A stretch of 34,661 nucleotides of DNA from an uncultured Phascolarctobacterium sp. (GCA_947589605.1 CANQBR010000020.1:1-34661); one strand, 5' to 3'. Shown: positions 25,331 through 34,471, counted from the first letter of the stretch. Numbers and translations are program-made. Notes: generated by a model not told the origin, from the letters alone.

Positions 25331-25461
25331 TTTTCCCTCGCCGGCGTGATTTTTCCGCCGCTCTTTTTATCGAGTATCTCCCGCTCATTTCATTTCGCGT
25401 TCGATCTTACCCATCTTGTTTCTTTTTTTGTTTCGCTTATTTATGAAAGGCCCTGTCCCGC
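25331..25461 (-). other. 131-base gap inside the hydrogenase operon
   Basis: No gene-sized ORF, promoter or hairpin of note is seen. In comparable clostridial clusters a SpoIIE/PP2C-type phosphatase often lies hereabouts (recalled knowledge); none is present here. Confidence 0.4.
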
Positions 25462-26814
25462 CTAACTCTCCTCTTTCGGTTTTTCCGGCTCGTGCGATAT
25501 CGGTATCTGCCTGGCCAACTCCAGCATCCCCTGAGCCAGCCTGTGTACCGAAGACCGCAATTTGAAGATGCAGTCGATCTCGTGGGCCTTCCCCTGCACG
25601 ATATCTTCCGCCAAACCCTGACAGCTGGGAGCGCCGCAGGCGCCGCAATCCAGCCCCGGCAGAGAAGAGAGCACCTCTTCCATCCGCTCGAATTTTTTCA
25701 TGGCGGTGACGATGTCGTCGTCCAACTGCATCATGGGCCGAGGCACCAAAGGCTTCACGTGATCTTTAGAGGAAGGAAAATCTTTCAGAGTCATGCTGCG
25801 GGCCATAGTTTCTTCTCTTGCGGCCGGCTCTTTTTGCCGCAACAGACGGATGCGGCCCCGCAGGTTGCTTTCAGCCACGAATTTATTTTCCGCAGCCAAT
25901 ATGCCGCCGATGCAGCCGCCCTGACAGGCGCTGCACTCCACATAATCCAACTGAGGCATCTTGTTCATGGAGATCTGCTCCAGCATATCGTACACGTCAT
26001 CGATGCCGTGGACCGCCAGACCGTGGCTGATGCCTGCGCTCAAGAGCTCGCCGCCGTAGGCTCCCCAAGCCAGGCCGTAGGAAGAACCGGTGCTCACCTT
26101 GATCTCTTCGTCCTCGCCCAAATGTTTCAGCAAGAGACCGTAGATCTCCGAAAGGCTGAAAGAGCCGGTGAGCTGTGTGTCGCGCACATCTACCGATTGA
26201 TGGATGTTGGTGTTTTTGGAAGGGCAGGGAGAGATGGCCCAAACACCGATCTTTTCCGGCGCCAAGCCCAAACGCTGGGCCGCTTCTTTTTTCACGTAGA
26301 TGGCCGCCGCTTCCGTAGGAGCCAAAATGGGCACTACCTGTTTGATCAATTCGGGGAATTTCACCTGAATGAGCCGCAGCACCGCCGGGCAGGTGTTGGA
26401 GATAAGGGGCTTGCGTCCGCCCCGATAATTTTTTACATAGTCTTCGATCTCCAAAGCGATGTATTCGGAAGCGAGAGACACGTCGAAGATCTCGTCGAAG
26501 CCCAAATAGCGCAACCCCTGCCAAATGGTGGGGCGGGCTACTTTATCGGGGAATTGGGCGTAAAGAGAAGGAGCGGGCAAGACGATGTTGTACTCATAAT
26601 CGCGCAGACGGGCCAGCGTCTCTGTGATGACAGTGAAAGCATGGTAAGGACAGCAGGCGGCGCAGGCTCCGCAGTCCACGCAGCGGTCGCCGATGATCTC
26701 GGCCTTGCCGTTGCGCACCCGAATGGCCTCCGTGGGGCACACCTTCACGCAGGCCACGCAGCCTTGGCACTTTTCTCTTTGTAAAGTTACCGAATGAAAA
26801 AATTCCACGGCCAC
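25462..26814 (-). CDS. [FeFe]-hydrogenase-like iron-sulfur protein, probable sensor
   Basis: The 450-aa protein has two N-terminal [4Fe-4S] motifs (C16-C26 and C45-C55), then an H-cluster-like domain with changed signatures. L1 reads SNTCPAV (139-145) where catalytic enzymes have TSCxPxW. L2 reads SPCPSKNT (C197) where they have MPCxxKxxE. L3 reads SACQGGCIGGI (C297, C301) without the GGGQP ending. A C-terminal cluster domain follows (CGACGAPSC, C390-C398, and C415). The H-cluster cysteines remain, but the altered surroundings resemble the putative sensory [FeFe] hydrogenases of groups C/D. No PAS domain is present. It lies between an RsbW-like ATPase gene and a DRTGG gene, upstream of hndABCD. 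Confidence 0.85.
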   Translation of the reverse strand: MAVEFFHSVTLQREKCQGCVACVKVCPTEAIRVRNGKAEIIGDRCVDCGACAACCPYHAFTVITETLARLRDYEYNIVLPAPSLYAQFPDKVARPTIWQGLRYLGFDEIFDVSLASEYIALEIEDYVKNYRGGRKPLISNTCPAVLRLIQVKFPELIKQVVPILAPTEAAAIYVKKEAAQRLGLAPEKIGVWAISPCPSKNTNIHQSVDVRDTQLTGSFSLSEIYGLLLKHLGEDEEIKVSTGSSYGLAWGAYGGELLSAGISHGLAVHGIDDVYDMLEQISMNKMPQLDYVECSACQGGCIGGILAAENKFVAESNLRGRIRLLRQKEPAAREETMARSMTLKDFPSSKDHVKPLVPRPMMQLDDDIVTAMKKFERMEEVLSSLPGLDCGACGAPSCQGLAEDIVQGKAHEIDCIFKLRSSVHRLAQGMLELARQIPISHEPEKPKEES

Positions 26815-26862
26815 GGTCGCAAGTCTCCTCTGCCTCGGGCCCGAGCGGGGGACCGGAGATAT

Positions 26863-27300
26863 TTACAGATCTTCGCTGCGGTGATAGAAGCGCATGGTGA
26901 TCACCGTGCCCTTCCCCACTGTCGATTCGATGTTGAATTCATCGGAACATTTCATCATGTTGGGCAGCCCCATGCCGGCGCCGAAGCCCATCTGCCTGGC
27001 GTATTCGGGAGCGGTGGAGAACCCTTCCTGCAGAGCCGCTTCGATATCGGGAATGCCCTTGCCTTCGTCGCTGACGGTGATGAGGGTGGATTCGCCGGAA
27101 ACCTCTGCTGCCACCGTGCCTCCTCCCGCATGGATGATCACGTTCAATTCCGCTTCGTAGGTGCCGATGGCCACCCGCCTCACAACATCGGGCGGCACCC
27201 CCAAACGCTGCAGGGCCTTTTTTACTTTCGCGGAAGCTTCTCCCGCTCTGTCGAAATCGTCTCCGGGACAATAATAGCTGAGCTTGAGAGTATCGGTCAT
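26863..27300 (-). CDS. RsbW-like anti-sigma-type ATPase
   Basis: The 145-aa GHKL ATPase resembles anti-sigma factor/serine kinases of the RsbW/SpoIIAB kind: N box region VAIGTYEAELNVIIHA, G1 TVSDEGKGIPD, G2 MGFGAGMGLPNM and GKGTVITM. Its start codon overlaps the stop of the DRTGG gene (ATGA). It probably acts in signalling with the H-cluster-like protein encoded 48 bases downstream; the partner is unknown. Confidence 0.88.
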   Translation of the reverse strand: MTDTLKLSYYCPGDDFDRAGEASAKVKKALQRLGVPPDVVRRVAIGTYEAELNVIIHAGGGTVAAEVSGESTLITVSDEGKGIPDIEAALQEGFSTAPEYARQMGFGAGMGLPNMMKCSDEFNIESTVGKGTVITMRFYHRSEDL

Positions 27301-27659
27301 GGTGCCCCACCTTTATCGCAACTGGGGAGCCCGGCTTCGTCAAGCAAACGGCAGGCATCTTCCAAAGGCAAAGGCGTGGCCAAAAGAGGCAGGCCCCAAG
27401 CCTCTGCTTCTTCGGTGACGGAAGCTTTGGGCAATTTGTCTTCCACGAAAACTACGGCGCTCAGCTCAGTCATGTTGGCGGTGCGTATCACCTGCACGTT
27501 GGTGAGGCCGGTGCAGAGGATGGTCTGGCGTTTGCCCCGGGCCAAGACCTTGCTCATCATATTGCTGCCGAAGCAGGTGGCTACCTCCTTCGTATCCAAC
27601 CAGCGCTCGCCGCACAGCACTCTGGCGCCGAGCAGCTGCTGCACCTGTCGCAACTTCAT
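27297..27659 (-). CDS. DRTGG-like domain protein (first copy)
   Basis: The 120-aa protein starts MKLRQVQQLLGARVLCGERWL at ATG 27659 behind GAAGGAG. It contains CFGSNMMSKVLARG, TNVQVIRTANMTELSAVVFV and a C-terminal helix region, the usual features of stand-alone DRTGG-type proteins near [FeFe] hydrogenases. It is the first gene of the operon, downstream of a strong promoter, and overlaps the ATPase gene by four bases. Function unknown; ligand binding is a guess from other DRTGG proteins. Confidence 0.8.
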   Translation of the reverse strand: MKLRQVQQLLGARVLCGERWLDTKEVATCFGSNMMSKVLARGKRQTILCTGLTNVQVIRTANMTELSAVVFVEDKLPKASVTEEAEAWGLPLLATPLPLEDACRLLDEAGLPSCDKGGAP

Positions 27660-27731
27660 GGCCGTCTCCTTCCGTGACCTCGGTCCTTCCCCTTGTTCGG
27701 CAGACTTTAAATCAAAAGATTTTCATTTATT

Positions 27732-27760
27732 ATTGTACACTGTTGCTCTAATAATGTAAA
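27732..27760 (-). promoter_or_regulatory. Promoter of the hydrogenase operon
   Basis: TTTACA (27760-27755) and TACAAT (27737-27732) are 17 bp apart, a close match to sigma-A promoters, about 73 bases upstream of the first gene. Confidence 0.7.
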
Positions 27761-27788
27761 CCAAAATTTCCCCGTTCCGCTGTTTGAA

Positions 27789-29150
27789 CTAAGGGCGCCG
27801 GCCCTCGTCTGTCTTGCGGGCCAACAGCACGGAAAAGCCCAGCAACCAAAATAGCAGACCCATGCGGGGATTGAAGCAGACGTGATCCGTAAGGCCTCCC
27901 ACGGCCAGCCCCACCGCCGCCAGCAGATAGCCTTCGCCCGCAACTTTTACCCATAGGGCGGAGCCGTAACGGACCAAGCGATAGGCGTTATAGACGAAGT
28001 TGCCCCACACTGCGAGAAAAACTGCCAAGCCGTGCCAGCCCAGTTCCGCCAGCACGTTGAGAAAAATATTGTGGCAGTGATACATGATGACACCGGTATC
28101 GGCAAGATAGTAGTTGTATTCGGGATAAACGTAACGAAAACCGCACCAACCCACCCCGAAAGGATACTCTTCGATGATCCACAGAGTGGAGCGCAGGTAG
28201 GCTTTCCGCAAAGCTATGGATGTATCTTCGCTGCCGACGAGAGAAACCAGTCGCTGCCACACTTCGTCGCCGCCGACAAAAAGAGCCAAGAGCAAAAGCA
28301 CCCCGCAAGGCAGGATAGCCCGACGATCGAAACAGCCGCAAAAAATGATCAGCACCGCCAGCAAAGCCAGCCAATTGCCGCGAGAATAGGTGAAGAGCAA
28401 ACAGGCCGAGGCCAAAAGTCCGCAGCAGAGCGCCGCAAGCCGCGGCAGCCTGTCCTTATATAAATGAAAGAAAGCTGCGCTGTATGCGATGACCGCCACC
28501 AGATAGCCGGCCAAAATATTGGGATTTTCCCAGGTGGAGAACACTCTTTGCGTCAGCCCGGGAAAAGCGGCGGGGTCCACCCATACTGCGGCAGTGTCGA
28601 GACCGGTGCTCCTCTGCCCCAAACCCAAAAGGCTCACCAAACAGGAGACCGCCAAAAAGACGAGCAACAATTGCAAAGGCCGCGGCAGCGAGAAGAATTT
28701 ATTGCGATAAAAGGCGGGCACCGAGCGAAGTAGCGGGACCATTTCAGCCATGGCAGCTTCATCGTCGGGGGAGGCGCTTCTTTCCCCGCGGTCCAAACCG
28801 AAAAGAGAGGGCCGCCGCCAGCCCCAGCGGAGCAGCACGAAGACGAAGGCGGCATACTGCCCCACGGTGAAAAAGAAGTGGAGAGCGCTGCCCTTGGGGT
28901 CTTGCGACAAAGTTATGCTGAAAAGAGCGATGGCCAAAAGTGCATAGAGAGCCCCCTGCTCCCACTTGCGCAGCACCGGGGAGGGCCGCTCTTTTTTATG
29001 GCCGGCCACCAAAAGGGCAGCAAAAAAGGCAGCAGTCAAAGAGAGGCAGACTGCTGCCTGGCTCAACGGCAGCACCGCCGCCGTCAGCAAAAGCAGAAAG
29101 TACACGTAGGGCTCCACTGCCTGAGCCCACTTGCGGAGCTTTGCCTTCAT
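27789..29150 (-). CDS. O-antigen ligase / Wzy-like polysaccharide membrane protein
   Basis: The 453-aa protein has about ten to twelve hydrophobic segments and the signatures of the O-antigen ligase family: FSTWENPNILAGYL, FTYSRGNWLALL, and in the large external loop YPFGVGWCGF followed by YHCHNIFLNVLAELG. Such enzymes in the cytoplasmic membrane join or polymerise lipid-linked glycans, fitting an organism with an outer membrane. It lies 74 bases after folC. Whether it ligates O-antigen, polymerises a capsule or glycosylates proteins cannot be told. Confidence 0.85.
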   Translation of the reverse strand: MKAKLRKWAQAVEPYVYFLLLLTAAVLPLSQAAVCLSLTAAFFAALLVAGHKKERPSPVLRKWEQGALYALLAIALFSITLSQDPKGSALHFFFTVGQYAAFVFVLLRWGWRRPSLFGLDRGERSASPDDEAAMAEMVPLLRSVPAFYRNKFFSLPRPLQLLLVFLAVSCLVSLLGLGQRSTGLDTAAVWVDPAAFPGLTQRVFSTWENPNILAGYLVAVIAYSAAFFHLYKDRLPRLAALCCGLLASACLLFTYSRGNWLALLAVLIIFCGCFDRRAILPCGVLLLLALFVGGDEVWQRLVSLVGSEDTSIALRKAYLRSTLWIIEEYPFGVGWCGFRYVYPEYNYYLADTGVIMYHCHNIFLNVLAELGWHGLAVFLAVWGNFVYNAYRLVRYGSALWVKVAGEGYLLAAVGLAVGGLTDHVCFNPRMGLLFWLLGFSVLLARKTDEGRRP

Positions 29151-29224
29151 CGTCCCGTTGTCCTTTCCCCGTTATCGTATTTTTATATGGTGAAGCGACG
29201 GCTCTGCCCTTCGCTCCCTTTGCT

Positions 29225-30520
29225 TCAACTTTTTCCTTGCAGCCCCAGCCTTTTGAAACTGCCGATGAGATAGAGACTGCCGCACACGCACACCACGCCC
29301 TCTGGTCCGCTCGTTTTTTTGGCCAGATCATAGGCGGCGGCGAGTTTCTCTGCTGCCGTGGCATTGGGGCCGATGACCTCGGCCAAAACTTCTGCCGTTG
29401 CGGCTCTGCTGCTTTCGTCCGCCCGCACGGTAAAAACTTTATCCTGCGGCCGAATGAGGGCGGCGGTCACGCCCGCCATGTCTTTATCGGCCATCATGCC
29501 TAAAACGAAGGTGCGTTGCTGCCCGGGGTAAAATTTGTCCAAGGCCCGGCGCAAGGCCTGAGCACCTTCCAAATTGTGGGCCCCGTCCAAGATCACATCG
29601 GGCCGTGACGCTATCCTCTCCAAACGGCCGGGCCAGCGGGCGGCGGCGCAGCCCGCATGGAGCGCTTCTTCCGTGATGCGCCCGTCTTTTTTTCCCAGCA
29701 GCCTTGCCGCTACGATGGCTAAAGAAGCATTCACTATCTGATGCTCTCCCGGCAGAGAAAGTTCGTAAGAAGAAGCATAGTTGGTGCCGGCACGCAAAGT
29801 GAAGCGCTGCCCCGCCATAGAACTTTCTTCTTCTTCGCCTCGAAAAGCTTTGCCGTATAAATAGCAGGGAGCTCCCTTCAAAGCGGCTGTGGCTGCGATC
29901 ATACCCAAGGCTTCGTCCCCGGCTGCCGCCGTCACCACCGGCACCCCTTCTTTGATGATGCCCGCCTTCTGCATGGCGATGTGGGCCAAGTCGGGGCCGC
30001 AGCGATCCATGTGATCGTGCTGCACGTTGGTGATGACGCTGACCAGAGGGGTGATGACGTTGGTGGAATCCCAAAGGCCCCCCAACCCCACTTCTATCAC
30101 TGCGTAATCTGTTCCTTTACGGGCGAACCAAAGAAAGGCGGCGGCAGTCAAGATCTCGAACTGAGTGGGCTGCTCGCTCCTGCCTTGAGCGGTGATCTTA
30201 TCGGCGGCAGCTTGCACTTCGCTCAGCATGGCGGCAAAATCGTCATCGCTTATGTCTTCGCCGTCGATATTCATTCTTTCGTTGTATCTCACCAAATGGG
30301 GAGAAGTGAACTTCCCCGTCTTCAGCCCCGCAGCTTGTAAAATAGCGGCGATGATGCCGGCCACCGAACCCTTGCCGTTGGTGCCGGCGATGTGCACCGT
30401 CCGCAATTTTTTTTGGGGCTCGCCCAATTCTTTCAGCAAAGTTTCGATGCGCTCCAGCCCCAGATGGATGCCGAATTTGCCCAAACTGTCTAAATAAGCG
30501 AGGCTCTCTTTATAATCCAT
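29225..30520 (-). CDS. folC: Folylpolyglutamate synthase / dihydrofolate synthase
   Basis: The 431-aa Mur-ligase-type enzyme adds glutamate to (dihydro)folate or dihydropteroate. P-loop GTNGKGS is at 46-52, followed by KFTSPHLVRYNERM, VEVGLGGLWDSTNVI, TNVQHDHMDRCG and ILDGAHNLEG, all typical. Length is normal. It follows valS after 154 bases holding four hairpins. Whether it has one or both activities is not visible. Confidence 0.95.
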   Translation of the reverse strand: MDYKESLAYLDSLGKFGIHLGLERIETLLKELGEPQKKLRTVHIAGTNGKGSVAGIIAAILQAAGLKTGKFTSPHLVRYNERMNIDGEDISDDDFAAMLSEVQAAADKITAQGRSEQPTQFEILTAAAFLWFARKGTDYAVIEVGLGGLWDSTNVITPLVSVITNVQHDHMDRCGPDLAHIAMQKAGIIKEGVPVVTAAAGDEALGMIAATAALKGAPCYLYGKAFRGEEEESSMAGQRFTLRAGTNYASSYELSLPGEHQIVNASLAIVAARLLGKKDGRITEEALHAGCAAARWPGRLERIASRPDVILDGAHNLEGAQALRRALDKFYPGQQRTFVLGMMADKDMAGVTAALIRPQDKVFTVRADESSRAATAEVLAEVIGPNATAAEKLAAAYDLAKKTSGPEGVVCVCGSLYLIGSFKRLGLQGKS

Positions 30521-30542
30521 GTTCTTTAGACTGTCCTTACCC

Positions 30543-30659
30543 GCTCCCGCAATTTTTGCGGGAGCCGAAAGGCCCGAGGCTCGGGCCTTTTCTGCTGAGA
30601 AAATTTTTCTTGCGCTTCGTGAAGCGCCGAGTTTTTTACGATCGATGATCTGTCGATCG
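30543..30659 (-). other. Four hairpins between valS and folC
   Basis: Dyads at 30543-30552/30556-30565 (10 bp), 30569-30578/30580-30589 (10 bp, tight loop), 30612-30618/30621-30627 (7 bp, tight loop) and 30639-30645/30653-30659 (7 bp) fill the gap. In the minus direction none is followed by a clear U-tract; the 30612 hairpin has TTTTTT after it on the plus strand. CGCCGAG plus a T-run here recalls the hndD 3' duplication. Confidence 0.55.
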
Positions 30660-30674
30660 CGAAGATCTTGCGAC

Positions 30675-33329
30675 TTACAAAGTTTTCAAATAGGCCAGCC
30701 GCTCCGTGAGGGCGCTCTTTCTGCCGTTCAGTTCCGCGGCCTTGGCCTCTTCCTTGGCGATGATCTGGGCCGGCGCCTTGGCCAAAAAGCCCTGACTGTG
30801 CAGCTTGCCTTCCACTCTGGCCAATTCTTTCTCTAAAGCGGCCAGTTCTTTTTCCAGCCGCTGCCCCTCTTTTTCCACATCGATGAGCCCAGCCAAGGGA
30901 AGGAACACTTGGATATCTTTGGTCACAGCAGTCATGGCGTTGGCGGGTTTGGCCCCGTCTTCCGGCAAGATCGTCAGTTCGCCGATATTCCCCAGCAAGT
31001 GGATGTAGGCAGCGTTGGCCTCAACTCCTGCCGACAATTTTTTGCTCACCATGAGGGTGGCAGGAACTTGACGGCTGGGCACTGCCCCCACTTCCGCCCG
31101 CATGTTGCGGATGCCCTTGATGGCCTCCATCAATGCGGTCATCAGCTCTTCCGCTTCGGGATCGACGGCGGAGGCATCAACTTGAGGCCACGGAGAAACT
31201 ATGATAGCTTTGGCCTTGTGAGGCAGGCATTGATAGATCTCTTCCGTAATGAAGGGCATGAAGGGATGCAATAATTGCATGGCGCCGGTGAGGACATGGG
31301 CCAGCACATGCTGGGCCCGAGCCCGGGCTGCCTCCCCCGCACGGCCGTACAGCCGAGGCTTGGCCAGTTCTATGTACCAATCGCAGATCTCGCCCCAAAT
31401 GAAATCGTAGATGAGGCGGCCTGCTTCGCCCAGTTCGAATTTATCTAAAAGCTGAGTCACTTCTCCTACGGTGCGCTGCAGCCTGCTCATTATCCAACGG
31501 TCCGCCAGTTCCGGCTCCGCCAATTCGGCCTTTTCATCGTAGCCTTCCATGTTCATCAAAGCAAAACGGGAAGCGTTCCAAATTTTATTGGCGAAATTGC
31601 GGGTGGCCTCCACTCTTTCCCAATGGAAGCGCATGTCGTTACCGGGGGTATTGCCGGTGATGAGCATGAAGCGGAGGGTGTCCGCCCCGTATTTATCTAT
31701 CACTTCCAGAGGATCGATGCCGTTTTTTAACGACTTGGACATCTTGCGGCCCTGAGCGTCGCGCACCAAGCCGTGGATGAAAACTTTGCGGAAGGGCACG
31801 TCCTTCATGAATTCCATGCCCATCAGCAGCATGCGGGCCACCCAGAAGAAAATGATGTCGTAGCCGGTCACCAGCACGCCGGTGGGATAGAATTGTTTTA
31901 AAAGAGGAGTTTTATCGGGCCAGCCCATAGTGGAGAAGGGCCACAGGGCGCTGCTGAACCAAGTGTCGAGAGCGTCTTCGTCCTGATGGATGTGAGTGCT
32001 GCCGCACTTGGGGCAGACAGTGAGATCGGTGCGGGAAGCGCTCATCTCGCCGCAGTCGTCGCAATACCACACAGGGATGCGGTGCCCCCACCAGATCTGG
32101 CGGGAGATACACCAATCGCGAATGTTGCTCATCCAATTAGTGTAAGTTTTCACGAAACGATCGGGAACGAATTGTGTGCGGCCGTCTTCCACGCAGTCCA
32201 CCGCCGCTTTCACCAATGGCTCCATCTTCACGAACCATTGAGTAGAGACCAAAGGCTCCACTACGCAGCCGCAACGCTGGCAGTGGCCCACCGCATGAGC
32301 ATGCTCTTCGATCTTCACCAAATAACCTTGCTCTTTTAAATCGGCCACGATCTTTTCCCGGCACTCTTCCCGAGTGAGGCCGGCGTAGCTGCCTGCCTCG
32401 GCGGTCATCTTGCCGTCCATGCCGATGACCACCACATTCTCCAATTTATGCCTCAGCCCCATCTCGTAGTCGTTGGGATCGTGAGCGGGAGTGATCTTCA
32501 CGGCGCCGGTGCCGAATTCCAGATCAACGTAGCTGTCGGCGATGACGGGGATAGTTTTGCCGGTGAGAGGCAGCACCAACTGCCGCCCCACTAAATGGCC
32601 GTAGCGTTTGTCAGCCGGGTTCACCGCCACGGCGGTGTCGCCCAGCATGGTCTCGGGCCGGGTGGTAGCGATAGTCAGGTATCGATCTTTTTCGCCCACA
32701 AGAGGATAGCGGATGTACCACAGGTGTCCCGGGTCGTCTTTATGCTCCACTTCTATATCGGAAAGAGCGGTGTTGCAGTTGACGCACCAATTGGTGATGC
32801 GGGTGCCTTTATAGATGAGCCCCTGTTCGAAAAGGGAGCAGAAAACTTCCCGCACCGCCCGGGAGCAGCCTTCGTCCATGGTGAAGCGCTTCCGCTCCCA
32901 GTCGCAGGACACACCCAGCCTCTTCAATTGCTCGATGATGCGGTCGCCGTACTGCTCCTTCCAAGCCCACACTCTTTTCAAAAATTCTTCCCGGCCCAGA
33001 TCGTAGCGGCTCTTGCCTTCTTCTTTTTTCAAAACTTCTTCTACTTTGATCTGGGTGGCCAAGCCCGCATGGTCGTAGCCGGGCAGCCACAGGGTGTTAT
33101 CCCCCCGCAGCCGATGATAACGGATGAGGATGTCCTGCAGGGTGTTGTCCAAAGCATGGCCCATGTGCAATTGGCCGGTGATGTTGGGAGGAGGGATGAC
33201 GATGCAGAAGGGCTGCTTGTCCGGCTCCGGCTCCGCATGAAAGAGGCCCTCTTCCTCCCAATATTTGTACCATTTCGCTTCTACCGCCGCCGGGTCGTAA
33301 ACTTTGGGGATGTTATGCTGTTCGCTCAT
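30675..33329 (-). CDS. valS: Valyl-tRNA synthetase
   Basis: The 884-aa class I synthetase charges tRNA-Val. The HIGH motif is HMGH at 55-58 within PPPNITGQLHMGHAL, and KMSKS is at 529-533. The editing domain (TTRPETMLGDTAVAVNP), zinc-type CxxC pairs (CQRCG, CDDCG/CPKCG) and a C-terminal coiled-coil arm (LEKELAALEKELARVEGKL) are visible. Length is normal. ATG 33329 follows GGGAGGAAAG. Expression is set by a valine T-box leader upstream. Confidence 0.98.
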   Translation of the reverse strand: MSEQHNIPKVYDPAAVEAKWYKYWEEEGLFHAEPEPDKQPFCIVIPPPNITGQLHMGHALDNTLQDILIRYHRLRGDNTLWLPGYDHAGLATQIKVEEVLKKEEGKSRYDLGREEFLKRVWAWKEQYGDRIIEQLKRLGVSCDWERKRFTMDEGCSRAVREVFCSLFEQGLIYKGTRITNWCVNCNTALSDIEVEHKDDPGHLWYIRYPLVGEKDRYLTIATTRPETMLGDTAVAVNPADKRYGHLVGRQLVLPLTGKTIPVIADSYVDLEFGTGAVKITPAHDPNDYEMGLRHKLENVVVIGMDGKMTAEAGSYAGLTREECREKIVADLKEQGYLVKIEEHAHAVGHCQRCGCVVEPLVSTQWFVKMEPLVKAAVDCVEDGRTQFVPDRFVKTYTNWMSNIRDWCISRQIWWGHRIPVWYCDDCGEMSASRTDLTVCPKCGSTHIHQDEDALDTWFSSALWPFSTMGWPDKTPLLKQFYPTGVLVTGYDIIFFWVARMLLMGMEFMKDVPFRKVFIHGLVRDAQGRKMSKSLKNGIDPLEVIDKYGADTLRFMLITGNTPGNDMRFHWERVEATRNFANKIWNASRFALMNMEGYDEKAELAEPELADRWIMSRLQRTVGEVTQLLDKFELGEAGRLIYDFIWGEICDWYIELAKPRLYGRAGEAARARAQHVLAHVLTGAMQLLHPFMPFITEEIYQCLPHKAKAIIVSPWPQVDASAVDPEAEELMTALMEAIKGIRNMRAEVGAVPSRQVPATLMVSKKLSAGVEANAAYIHLLGNIGELTILPEDGAKPANAMTAVTKDIQVFLPLAGLIDVEKEGQRLEKELAALEKELARVEGKLHSQGFLAKAPAQIIAKEEAKAAELNGRKSALTERLAYLKTL

Positions 33330-33382
33330 GTTCTTTCCTCCCGAGAACTTATTTCTTTTTTTGCTGAGGACCGCAAGCCAAT

Positions 33383-33660
33383 AAAAAAGCCCTGCTATCC
33401 TACAGGATAACAGGACGTGCTCTTTACAGCCGCGGTACCACCTATCTTCACCGCACGAAAAATTTTTGCGGTGCTCTTCTTCGGCCTAACGCGCCGCCTT
33501 CGTCTCTGCCTACTTGCCCGCCGGGCCGTTTCGACAGAGAGGCTCCCGGACTACGGCTCCTTTTTCGGCACACCGGCTCGCACCTGCCGCCGGCTCTCTT
33601 GCTGCCTTTGCAAAAGAAGCTCTTCCGTTCCTCGCCTTTATTGCTTTGCGATTGCATCAA
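33383..33660 (-). promoter_or_regulatory. T-box leader (tRNA-Val) with terminator
   Basis: On the minus strand the T-box core AGGTGGTACCGCGG (33443-33430) precedes a terminator hairpin 33391-33400/33405-33414 with a six-U tail (33388-33383). Stem I elements GAGAGCCGGCGGCAGGTGCG and AGGAGCCGTAGTCC lie upstream. Adjacent Val codons GUA (33554-33552) and GUC (33551-33549) are in the specifier region. Uncharged tRNA-Val binding would form the antiterminator and let transcription reach valS. Confidence 0.92.
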
Positions 33661-33668
33661 CGGCTAAT

Positions 33669-33697
33669 ATGTTAGCATCTTCCCCCGCCGCTGTCAA
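33669..33697 (-). promoter_or_regulatory. Promoter of the valS T-box transcript
   Basis: TTGACA (33697-33692, perfect) and TAACAT (33674-33669) are 17 bp apart just upstream of the leader. Confidence 0.7.
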
Positions 33698-33747
33698 TAT
33701 TTATTTGCGAAGATAAAGAGCGTTGCTCGACGCTGCCCATCTTTTTT

Positions 33748-34440
33748 TCACAACACCCGATAAAGTTTGAAATCCATGGTGTCGCAGGAGACCAATTTGT
33801 AGACGATGCCCCGCCGCTCGCCCTGAAAAGCAGAGCAGGCCCCACCGCTGTGGATGTGGCCGAAGACGCAGCAGGCCACGCCGTATTTTTCTAAAAGTTG
33901 CGTAAAAATATTGTCATCTTCTTCGCGAAAAAGAGGCGGATAGTGAAGAGCAGCGATGAGAGGCTGCTCTCCTCTTCTCTTGGCCGCCGCCAAAGAAAGC
34001 TCCAGCCTGATCCCCTCGCGAGCGTAGATCTTGGCGTCTTCTTCAGTGAAGCCTTCCGCCGAAGGCAGCAGCCAGCCCCGAGTACCGCCCACCCAGGCAA
34101 CGCCCAAGTCGATGCAGGTGTTTTGCAAGAAATCAAAGCGACCGCCATAAATGCTCTGCATTTTCGCCAAAGAGCTCCACCAATAATCGTGGTTGCCCCG
34201 TAGCAGCACCTTGCGACCGGGCAAGGCGGCGATCCGCTCCAAGTCGTCGGCCGCGTCCCGCAGGTTCATGGCCCAGGAGAGGTCGCCGCACAGCAGCACA
34301 GCATCTTCGGGCTCCACTTGCTCCTGCCAATTTGCCGCTATCTTTTCCCAATGGCCCCGCCACTGTTCGCCGAAGAGTTCCATAGGCTTGACAGGAGGCT
34401 GCCCCGACAGATGCAGGTCACCGATGGCGTAGATGTGCAT
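33748..34440 (-). CDS. Calcineurin-like metallophosphoesterase
   Basis: The 230-aa protein has the full metallophosphoesterase set: GDLHLSG (D8, H10), LLCGDLSW, LLRGNHDYWW, ALHYPP and FGHIHSGG. ATG 34440 is used because AAAGGAG lies 7 bases upstream; the frame is open further but without a start site of similar quality. Substrate unknown. A TATAAT at 34477-34472 is a likely -10. A weak stem AGCGT/ACGCT just past the stop may terminate it. Confidence 0.92.
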   Translation of the reverse strand: MHIYAIGDLHLSGQPPVKPMELFGEQWRGHWEKIAANWQEQVEPEDAVLLCGDLSWAMNLRDAADDLERIAALPGRKVLLRGNHDYWWSSLAKMQSIYGGRFDFLQNTCIDLGVAWVGGTRGWLLPSAEGFTEEDAKIYAREGIRLELSLAAAKRRGEQPLIAALHYPPLFREEDDNIFTQLLEKYGVACCVFGHIHSGGACSAFQGERRGIVYKLVSCDTMDFKLYRVL

Positions 34441-34471
34441 GGCGCTTCTCCTTTCGTAATTTTTCCTTTTA

